Below are positions 32,451 to 40,210 of a DNA stretch of 40,210 bases, piece by piece (the first letter of the stretch is position 1; each line of letters begins with the position of its first letter). The notes below the pieces were generated by a model. It was not told the origin of the DNA, searched no databases, and was given only the letters and a program-made list of their open reading frames with translations. The translations under genes were made by a program, and so were the position numbers. Source of the stretch: Annulohypoxylon bovei var. microspora (taxonomy: Eukaryota; Ascomycota; Sordariomycetes; Xylariales; Hypoxylaceae); contig MU405422.1 in NCBI GenBank assembly GCA_022836615.1, positions 1 through 40,210 of the forward strand, written 5' to 3'.

Positions 32451-33639
32451 ATGGCCGTCACGTCGATACAAGATCGCACCTCCGAGTTCCGATCGGTTCT
32501 CACCCAAGTCCAGAGGCGACAGGCTTCGTCTAAGGTCGGCTCTCAGAGGAGATCTCTTCTGACAGACTCACAGAAGGCTGCTGCCAATGGAGACGCGCAA
32601 CCGCATCGGAGGTCCGACTTCGCAAGACGCGCCGCCGAGATAGGGCGCGGGATCGCTGCTACTATGGTATGTCTTGTCTCTTACCGAGAATACCTGACAA
32701 AAATAACTGGCATTTACTGACACGATGGCGTAGGGAAAATTAGAGAAGCTAGCGCAGTTGGCGAAGCGCAAGACGCTATTCGATGACCGACCCGTCGAGA
32801 TTAACGAGCTTACTTTTATGTATGATCCTTCTGATACTTGAGTCTCATATTATTTTATCATATCTAACATATCCTCTAGAATAAAACAAGACCTATCATC
32901 CTTAAACCAGCAGATCGGTGGCTTACAGACATTAACACGACAACAACACCCGAGAGTAGATCAGGAAGGCGAGCACAATAAGAACATTGTGCTAATGTTA
33001 CAGGGCAAGCTTAGCGACGTAGGCGCCAACTTCAAAGACGTGCTCGAGGTGCGCACCAAGAATATTCAGGCTTCACGATCGCGTACCGAGAATTTCATCT
33101 CATCCGTATCGCAACACGCGCAGTCGTCCTCGCTCCAGCAACAGTCCGCCTCCCCTCTATACGGAACACCCAACCGAGGCACACCATCTCCCGGCGCAGA
33201 TTTACTTACGCTAAACCCGCCCGCGGCAGTGGGTGACCAGCAGTTGCTTCTGATGGAGGAGGCAGCGCCGCAAAACACGTACATCCAGCAGCGAGGCGAG
33301 GCCATCGAGGCCATCGAGAAGACCATCGGCGAGCTGGGTTCGATATTCGGGCAGCTGGCGCAGATGGTGTCGGAGCAGAGCGAGATGATCCAGCGCATCG
33401 ATGCGAACACCGAGGACGTGGTTGACAACGTGCAAGGCGCGCAGAGAGAGCTGCTGAAGTACTGGTCCCGCGTTTCGAGTAATAGGTGGTTGATCGCCAA
33501 GATGTTTGGGGTTTTGATGATATTTTTCTTGTAAGTCTACCTCCGCATTTCTCCCCCTTAAGCATCTTGATGCTCTTGACAATATGTAACCCGATTTAAC
33601 TAACGGTGCAACAGGTTATGGGTCCTCATCGCTGGTTAA
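32451..33639 (+). CDS. sed5: Syntaxin-5/Sed5 Golgi t-SNARE
   Basis: Four exons, 32451-32666, 32734-32819, 32880-33530 and 33615-33639, all phases matching; 325 aa. The N-terminal IQDRTSEFRSVL is the Sed5/syntaxin-5 signature that binds the SM protein Sly1. A helical N-terminal (Habc-like) part follows with LTFIIKQDLSSLNQQIGGLQ. The Qa-SNARE coiled coil lies at about residues 235-297 (QRGEAIEAIEKTIGEL, then IFGQLAQMVSEQSEMIQRID). The chain ends in a 20-residue membrane anchor, the last seven residues of which come from the 25-nt final exon. Family knowledge: it mediates fusion of ER-derived and intra-Golgi vesicles and is essential. The gene looks intact and is an ordinary housekeeping neighbour of the retroelement block. 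Confidence 0.95.
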
Positions 33640-35208
33640 GCAGAGGGAACGAGAAAAGAAGACACGAGACGAGACATAATAGTAGACGCTGGTGTACTAC
33701 TACTACGATTCTTCAGTTTGTACATTATTAGGCCATCCACCCCTGGCTAAGGGACCTACGGTTGTTGGGCTACACGTATAAGATTTTTAATGACATGCAT
33801 GGCGGCGACCTGTTTGTATGCGTAGGCGGGGAACTTGACCTGAAGTATGGGTTCTTGCAGAATTGGAGTTCAGATGGTTATGAACATGATTTTGTCACAT
33901 CGTCTTGCTCCGTATTAGATATACGTCGACTACCTAGGTAGCTCACTAATTATGCTGTATGCCATACGAATTCGGGAATGGTTTGCTTCTTGTATTTTAC
34001 TATGGAAATGTTCGCATATTTGCCTTCGGTACCTAGTAGTACATATTTACTAAGTGCTAAGTCGAGGGACCATCCCACTTGTTCCCTGGTGCATATGCGC
34101 AAGGAACCGCTCGGTCTTAGATCCAACCGAGGTCAATCCTTTCACTTTAGAGACAGATTTCGCGATCCCCCACTAGAAAACATCCAAGCTTAGTTAAAAT
34201 GGCCGGACTCATTCTGGACTAAAACTTCAACCGTCTACCGTCTAGAGATTTAAGGCTAGAATTCCCCAACTGAACTACTTGGTGTCGAATAGACTGTCTT
34301 TCTGCAGGATGTGATCGAGATGTTTTACCAATGCGCTTGGCGGGACATTCTGCTTTGGACCACGTGTACGTGATGCGTTTGGATCGCATCATCATGTAGA
34401 ACCCCTTGGTTTTCCACCACTGGCGTTCTTCGGCGACCGAGTACCCGACTTCATCGTGGTGGGGTTACGTGCAGAATACAGAATACAGAATACAGAATAC
34501 AGGATACAGCATCCAGTGGACTTCTCTTTCAGGGTTATTTCTGGAATTATATGTTGATCTATCACATAGTTACCTACTACCTAAATATCATTCGCCAGGA
34601 CCAACTATATACGCCCTAGGAAGAGGAACAAATGAAGAGAGGAGACCCCCAACTTCATATTACCGCCAATAATTGATAAGTAAGGCAAGCTACAACTTTT
34701 GTCCTTGTCTTTACCCGGCTAATATTAGTATACCCCTCCCCCACCGCTCATCCCCCCTAGCACTTGAAAGCACGAGAATCGCTTCACGCTTCACGTAACG
34801 CAACTATACAGTATACTGCGACTATAGTAAGTAGATATATACGTTGTACTATAGGCAAGACGAAGTCCGAGGGCAGACATCTCAAACCCCCGCGAACTAC
34901 CCCAGCAGCTAGCACATATGTACCTACCGTAGTTAGGTGGGTAGACTATTCGTAGCTAGCCCCTAGGCATGCTACCTTATACGATAGCTCCTAATATAGT
35001 ATGAGCCCGACCAAGCTCGCTGTCTATTTTGCCGGAGGCGTCGCAATAAATACCGTTACGTAGCCTCCAAGGAATATCTTGTAAACTAAAAGGCCACCTT
35101 GAATCATCCCTCATCTTTCTCCTCAAGATTCTTTATATGAACAATTAGACAAATTCAGTACTAGAAACACGCACGCAAAGGTTAATTAGTAGAGCATACT
35201 CACTCGCG
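33640..35208. other. 1.6-kb intergenic region
   Basis: No convincing gene: small frames such as 33978-34193 and 34406-34672 lack any protein-like pattern. The region contains the heptamer array at 34473-34507 and several TACCTAGGTA-type motifs. The final part should hold the promoter of the aldo/keto reductase. Confidence 0.5.
34473..34507 (+). repeat. AGAATAC heptamer microsatellite
   Basis: Four perfect copies of AGAATAC in a row (34473-34500) and a fifth with one change (AGGATAC). Confidence 0.95.
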
Positions 35209-36427
35209 ATGGCGCCCACTTCGTTCAAACTCAACACGGGCCAAGACCTCCCCGCTGTCGGGTTCGGTACGTCAATCATTATGCCCCTCTCCCGCAGCTT
35301 CAAGTCGACACCTATCCAGGATGTAGCCAAGAGCACAGCTTATCTCACTGCGCAAACGGAAACACTCACATCCAATTTCACAAACGTCCGTCCGCTAGCT
35401 AACAACTCCCCCTTCAAACAGGAACATGGCAAGCCGCCCCCGGCGAGGTCGCGGCAGCCGTGACCTACGCGCTGAAAGTCGGGTACCGGCTCATCGACGC
35501 GGCGTACTGCTACGCGAACGAGGACGAGGTGGGGCAGGGCCTGAAGGCGGCCTTCGAGGCGGGCTACGCCAAGCGCTCGGACGTGTTCGTGATGACCAAG
35601 CTGTGGAACACGTACAGCTCGCGCGCGGAGCTGGGGCTCGACAAGTCGCTCGCCGCCCTCGGCCTCGACTACGTCGACCTGTTCCTCGTGCACTGGCCCG
35701 TCGGCATGAACCCCCAAGGCAACGACGACCGCTTCCCCAAGCTGCCCGACGGCTCCAGGGATATCCTCTGGGACCACGACCACGTCGCTACTTGGAAGCA
35801 GATGGAGGGCTTGCTGGCTACTGGCAAGGCGAGGGGGATCGGGGTGTGCAATTATAGCACGCCGTATCTCGAGCAGCTGCTCGCGAAGGCGGAGGTCGTG
35901 CCTGCGATTAATCAGATCGAGAACAGCCCTGCGCTGCCCCAGCAGGAGGTCGTGGACTTCTGCAACGAGAAGGGCATTCGAGTTGTTGCGTACAGTCCGT
36001 TGGGGAGCACCGGCGGCCCGCTGATGAAGAGCGAGGCCGTGGCCAAGGTCGCGGAGAGGAAGGGCGTGAGTCCGGGGACGGTGCTGTTGAGTTACCATGG
36101 TACGTGCTTGTGCTTCTTATTTTGTTTCATTCATGCGTACTTAGGTGCATTTTGTGTATCCTTCACGTGGCATGGTTGGACAGCGTGCTGACCCGGACAA
36201 CAGTGGCCAGGGGTACCAGCGTGCTCGCCAAGTCCGTCACCGAGTCGCGCATCAAGGCCAACCTCGAGATCGTCGACCTCGACGCCGAGGACATGAAGAT
36301 CCTGAACGACTACTCCGACGGCCTGGTCAAGGAGGGCAAGGTCGAGCGGTACGTGTACCCGCCCTTCGGCATCAACTTCGGCTTTCCGGACAAGAATGAG
36401 GGCAGGGTTTTGCCGAACGGCATATGA
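35209..36427 (+). CDS. Aldo/keto reductase (glycerol dehydrogenase/Gcy1-like)
   Basis: Three exons, 35209-35266, 35422-36099 and 36204-36427; introns of 155 and 104 nt, phases matching; 319 aa, the usual length. The catalytic tetrad is visible: D45 and Y50 in LIDAAYCYANEDEVG, K79 in MTKLW, H110 in LFLVHWPVG. The barrel motifs GIGVCNYS, INQIENSPALPQQEVVDFC and VVAYSPLGS follow. The cofactor-binding AKSVTESRI in the last exon fits NADPH. Family knowledge: these cytosolic (beta/alpha)8 enzymes reduce aldehydes or keto sugars; the exact substrate is not deducible. Exons 2 and 3 are far richer in GC than exon 1 and the surroundings, which creates long antisense shadow frames. It is 25 kb from the terpene cluster, so no functional link is claimed. 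Confidence 0.95.
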
Positions 36428-37110
36428 ATTAAGTGCGGCATCTCGACTTTGAGGCGAGGAGTATTTTAATTCTGCGGGTATATGAGGGCTCCCGTACGAG
36501 TATTTTCAGGCAGCTAGCGCGAAGGGTGCTGGGTTGCCTGGCCGGTATGTTGATAGATGCACCACGTTTGGCGGAAACCCATAGATGAATAGATCAGGTC
36601 CTCCTACACCCTCTTTCATCTATACGCTTCATCCCTAGGCTCATTCGATACATCTTCTCTGTAAGCTGGTCAAATCTGGTAATCTAACCCCGAGTCGTTG
36701 CATTCGAGCACTCAGTATTTGTCATTGACAGTATAGTAAAAACGCTTCAGAGATTCATAATAGGCATCTATACCAACCCTCAATCGTAGTCTAGTCTAGC
36801 AAATTCTAGATCCTCATCGCCCCTACTAGCGTTGATATGACGTCGATGAGGCGTTTCAATCATAGGTCATTTTCCCATACGCATTGGGGCGATGCTATCA
36901 GCTCGTGGCCCTAAACGGACAAGTGCTACCAATAGGCAGACTTAGCTGAATATAAGTAATACTATACCAAGGCTTTATGATTTATGAGATCATGCGATGT
37001 ATCTCGTAAAAACTGTCTATAAAACATGATAAGAGACTTGCTTGACTTTAGAAGTATGAATCTCGTTTTCCATACTTTGTCATCACCCCCTTACCAGTAG
37101 ACCAGCCAAC
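36428..37110. other. Intergenic region between reductase and HET gene
   Basis: Non-coding. It should contain the 3' UTR of the reductase and the promoter of the HET gene. A T-rich/CCCC-rich stretch precedes the ATG. Nothing else was recognised. Confidence 0.55.
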
Positions 37111-39198
37111 ATGGATCCTCTTGCGTCGCTCAACCCGTACGTGTCGCTGAAGGGAAACTCGCAGCTAGGAAATGTCTATGAGAAGCTACCCGCAAACAGC
37201 ACCCGTTTCCTACGGTATAAGGGGACGCAGAAAGCACCGGATTCTGACGAGAGCCTTCTCGCCTTTGAATTTGAAACTCACCTAATATCAAACATCAAGT
37301 CTCAATATTCAGCTCTATCTTATACCTGGGGCCACCCGGTACTCGACGACTTCAAAGATGACATGTCACACGCAGTCATCTGCGACGGCCGGCGCATGCC
37401 AATCGGCCTCAATCTCAACGACGCGCTCCAGCATATCTACGTGGAAACGGATATAGCGCCGCCGTTGCTGTGGGTGGATGCCGTCTGCATCAACCAAGGC
37501 GATCTCGGGGAGCGAGCTGCGCAGGTCGCCCTCATGACGAGCATATATAGCAATACCGACAACGTAGTCGTCTGGCTGGGGAAAGACGACAAAGATGCGC
37601 ACGAAGCCTATGAGCTCCTGTCAGAGTACACTCCTGCTCTAAAGGCAATCCTAGAAGATATTGTATTGGGCAATCCCGATGCCACCATTGCAGCTGGAAT
37701 GGTCAATGTCTACGACGACGCGAAACTCCACGAGAAGTACCACATCACGCAGAAAACCATGGATTCGTGGAAGGCGCTTGTGAAATTTCTCTCCCGGAGG
37801 TGGTTCAGCCGCATCTGGATCGTGCAGGAGATGGTCTTCAACGTCTCGCACCTGATCTGCTGCGGGCCCCTGCGGTTCACCTGGGCGGACCTAGACCGCT
37901 TCGTCAGCCTCGTGTTCGGCGCGCAGTGGCACGGGTTGGGCTTCCACGGGCTGGAAAAGGAGACGTCGCGGATCGCGCGGGTGTTCACCTTCCACCGCGA
38001 GATCCGCATGTCCGGCACCGACTACGCGGACAAGGCACCGCGCGTCAGCCTCCTGAGCGACGAAGAGAAACTGTACGACTTCGCGCAGAGCTACCTCTTC
38101 TCGTCGGCGTTCCTCGAGGCCACGGACCCGCGCGACAGGGTGTTCGCGCTGACCGCGTTCGTCAACTCGTACGCCGCCAAGGTGGGCATCAAGAGGCCCC
38201 TCTGGCTCCGGGCAGATTACACGCTCCAGGCGACGCAGGTCATGATGAGCACAGCCCAGGTTCTCCTATGGAAGACGCGGTCTCTAGACATGCTGTCGTA
38301 CGTCTCCGACCTGAGCTACCGGGAAAAGTCCGCCCTGCCGTCGTGGATGCCGCACTTCCACGTGCCCGGCGCGGTGGCGTCCGTCGAGACGCTGCTGACC
38401 ATGCACCAGGGCGAGAAGTACCACGCCGGCAGCCCGTCGTCGTCCGTGCCTGCGTTCTCCGACATCTACCTGCACCTGGACTCGCCGGGCAACGAGCTGT
38501 CGAGCAAGGGCTACCTCCTCGACACCGTAGCCGAAGTCGTGCACTTCGAGTCCGGCTTCCTCGCCACCCTGGAGCTCTGCACTAGGCTGCCGCTCGAGAG
38601 CGCAGGCGGGCAGTCGCCGGTCGAGGTCCTCTGGCGCACGCTCATCGGCGGGCGAACCGACACGGCGTTCCCCGCGCCGGCCGACACCGCCGTCGACTTC
38701 GCGCAGTTCGTCAAGTCCGGGCTCCTGGGCATCGCCATACAGGCGCTCGGCGCCACCGACAGGGACACGCTGATGCGGCTCCTGACCGTGCTCAACGACA
38801 TCGGAGCGCGCTGCCCGCACCCGTCGATCCCGACGGTGGATGAGTTCAACGAGATGTTGAGCAGCGTCATGGGGGATTTGGACGGCACGATCAGGATGCT
38901 GTTGGATCTGCACGCTTCTTCCAGCTACCGCACGATGATCTCGCCGACGCATTGGGGGCAGAAGGGGAAGGCTGTGTTTCTTAGCAGCAAGGGGTTTTTG
39001 GGCTTGTCGCCTCACTCGACTGAGGCTGGGGATGAGTTGTGGTTGTTTAAGGGGGCGAGCTTGTTCCATGTGTTGAGGAAGGGAGATGATGGTGCTTCGG
39101 AGAGGATATTGCTCGGAGAGGGATATGTGCATGGGTTTATGGAGGGCGAGGCTTTGCAGTTGGATGGGGTGGATTTTAGTCCTGTTACGATCAAATAA
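37111..39198 (+). CDS. HET-domain (heterokaryon incompatibility) protein
   Basis: A single uninterrupted exon of 695 aa. The three HET-domain landmarks are in place: YSALSYTWG (residues 66-74), LWVDAVCINQ (120-129) and ERAAQVALMTSIY followed by VVVWLG (134-156). The region RRWFSRIWIVQE follows. The C-terminus has the usual HET-protein end with GDELWLFKGASLFHVLR and EGYVHGFMEGEAL, so the gene is full-length. Family knowledge: HET proteins trigger growth arrest or cell death when cells of different genotype fuse; this one has no NACHT or repeat part. The central part of the gene (about 37850-38870) is much richer in GC than both ends. It lies near telomere-like repeats, a place where such genes are often found. 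Confidence 0.94.
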   Translation: MDPLASLNPYVSLKGNSQLGNVYEKLPANSTRFLRYKGTQKAPDSDESLLAFEFETHLISNIKSQYSALSYTWGHPVLDDFKDDMSHAVICDGRRMPIGLNLNDALQHIYVETDIAPPLLWVDAVCINQGDLGERAAQVALMTSIYSNTDNVVVWLGKDDKDAHEAYELLSEYTPALKAILEDIVLGNPDATIAAGMVNVYDDAKLHEKYHITQKTMDSWKALVKFLSRRWFSRIWIVQEMVFNVSHLICCGPLRFTWADLDRFVSLVFGAQWHGLGFHGLEKETSRIARVFTFHREIRMSGTDYADKAPRVSLLSDEEKLYDFAQSYLFSSAFLEATDPRDRVFALTAFVNSYAAKVGIKRPLWLRADYTLQATQVMMSTAQVLLWKTRSLDMLSYVSDLSYREKSALPSWMPHFHVPGAVASVETLLTMHQGEKYHAGSPSSSVPAFSDIYLHLDSPGNELSSKGYLLDTVAEVVHFESGFLATLELCTRLPLESAGGQSPVEVLWRTLIGGRTDTAFPAPADTAVDFAQFVKSGLLGIAIQALGATDRDTLMRLLTVLNDIGARCPHPSIPTVDEFNEMLSSVMGDLDGTIRMLLDLHASSSYRTMISPTHWGQKGKAVFLSSKGFLGLSPHSTEAGDELWLFKGASLFHVLRKGDDGASERILLGEGYVHGFMEGEALQLDGVDFSPVTIK

Positions 39199-39337
39199 AG
39201 TAGTGTAATATTAATAGCTATGATTATGAAACACAGGCGCCTAATTATAACTGTTCAATATATATACCTTGAGGTAGGTACTTACTTAATTGTGTAGTAC
39301 CTAAATATAAAATTCAAGGCCAGGGTTGGTGTTGAGG

Positions 39338-39352
39338 TTAGGGTTAGGGTTA
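39338..39352 (+). repeat. Interstitial telomere-like repeat, TTAGGG orientation
   Basis: TTAGGGTTAGGGTTA, two perfect units plus half a unit of the ascomycete telomere repeat. Confidence 0.8.
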
Positions 39353-39494
39353 CATAAACTACAAGTGATATTTTTACATTTGAAGTTCAAGAATGAATCT
39401 AATGATGATCAAAGTAGGTAGTTTCAGACTTCATACAAACTCGTTGTTTAGGTATGTTTCCGTCAGTTTCTGTCTGCAATCCCCAAATTATGGG

Positions 39495-39534
39495 TAACCC
39501 TAACCCTAACTACACTCCCAACCCTACCCCTAAC
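39495..39534 (+). repeat. Interstitial telomere-like repeat, CCCTAA orientation
   Basis: TAACCCTAACCCTAAC at 39495-39510, followed to 39534 by degenerate units (CCAACCCTACCCCTAACC). Orientation is opposite to that of 39338-39352. Confidence 0.75.
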
Positions 39535-40210
39535 CACAACCCGGATAAGAACACTGATCCTTCATCATCTTCTCACTCAATAAGAAAAGATCCCACCTCC
39601 TTAATAATTCGAGTAGTATCATTTTAACGGCATGAATGGCTACTCTAGACCACTTGGTTACCTACATTAGCTACGAGATGGCGCTACCATAATGTAGGTC
39701 TAATCAAGGTTAACCATGACAAGAAGCTCTAGAGATACCTATTTACTGAGGACCACGATATCCATGTACGCTATGTCCCTTTTCACGTTTTCTTAAGGCC
39801 AGTCACCAGCAGGCCTCCTACCAACAGGTCGAGCCTCCATCGGGCCGAACTCCGATCCGACTAGACCTTTAGCATGAGCCGGACGCTACAAAATTCAGTA
39901 AGCCGCCACTCCCAAATTATACCAATATGTTTAGACTACCTATGTAGGAACAGCGTACGTACGTACCTACGTACGAGTTCTACACGAACTTATTGTATTA
40001 TGCTGGTGCATATATGATATTATAGTAACATTCAGCTACGTGGAACTTTTAAAGAGACTGAGGCTCTTTAACATTGCTTAACCTTGATTATATTTATTTG
40101 GAAATAGCCTATATTCCCAGCGGTCCCAACAAGTCAAACGTAAACTTGACTTGCTTGATACTTGACTTGCATAAGTCAATTCAAGCCCAACATATCGTCA
40201 AGTTTGGCAA

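Larger units (their letters stand above)
39199..40210. other. Non-coding tail with telomere-like and other simple motifs
   Basis: No gene was recognised in the last kilobase. It contains telomere-like repeats (listed separately), a GTAC-rich run near 39956-39976, and several copies of ACTTGACTT-type sequence between 40130 and 40200. Confidence 0.5.

Noticed and set aside
35340..36098. 252-aa antisense frame over the aldo/keto reductase
   Set aside because: A GC-driven shadow; the sense strand encodes a complete enzyme with its catalytic tetrad.
37767..39132. Long Arg/Ala-rich frames overlapping the HET gene (plus 37767-38585, minus 38284-39132)
   Set aside because: Shadows of the GC-rich centre of the HET gene, without any recognisable domain.
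1..40210. tRNA or rRNA genes, CRISPR arrays, bacterial-type operons
   Set aside because: No cloverleaf with a convincing T-loop, no rRNA-like stretch and no regularly spaced repeats were found by eye; the window is eukaryotic.

Overview
The window is nuclear DNA of a filamentous ascomycete (Pezizomycotina, probably Sordariomycetes). The evidence is short 38-155 nt GT..AG introns, a Zn(II)2Cys6 regulator, HET-domain and NLR-type genes, many short palindromic ACCTAGGTAGGT-like motifs in the intergenic DNA, and a retroelement destroyed by C-to-T/G-to-A changes typical of repeat-induced point mutation (RIP). All gene models were built by hand from the sequence, and exon phases were checked arithmetically.

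Left part (1-11 kb): a compact terpenoid biosynthetic gene cluster. It holds an AflR-like Zn2Cys6 transcription factor (1361-2644, +), an eight-exon class I sesquiterpene-type cyclase (3040-4611, -) with DDxxD and NSE motifs intact, a six-exon DHA1-type MFS exporter (6361-8128, -) and a three-exon cytochrome P450 (9249-10877, +). Regulator, scaffold-forming cyclase, oxidase and exporter form a complete minimal pathway. The MFS and P450 genes share a 1.1-kb divergent promoter region. All four genes look functional.

Middle left (11-16 kb): an F-box-like gene of unknown function, followed by a gene graveyard. The graveyard holds an antisense NLR (alpha/beta-hydrolase-NACHT) pseudogene with frameshifts and its NACHT core deleted, and beside it a divergently oriented fructosamine-3-kinase-like pseudogene with in-frame stops.

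Middle (17-28 kb): two long, low-complexity conserved-looking genes (1074 and 1503 aa), separated by 3 kb of non-coding DNA that carries a 270-bp MITE with perfect 35-bp terminal inverted repeats and a TA target duplication. The second gene climbs to very high GC at its 3' end.

Retroelement block (28.35-31.7 kb): two copies of one ~1.67-kb non-autonomous LTR element, nested head against head. The older copy is inverted, bounded by the 5-bp duplication ATTAT, and its interior has been turned into an almost pure A+T block by RIP. The younger copy sits inside the older copy's right LTR, bounded by ATAAG, and carries only a decayed gag.

Right part (32-40 kb): syntaxin-5/Sed5 SNARE (32451-33639), an aldo/keto reductase (35209-36427), an intact 695-aa HET-domain protein (37111-39198), and a non-coding tail with short telomere-like repeats in opposite orientations.
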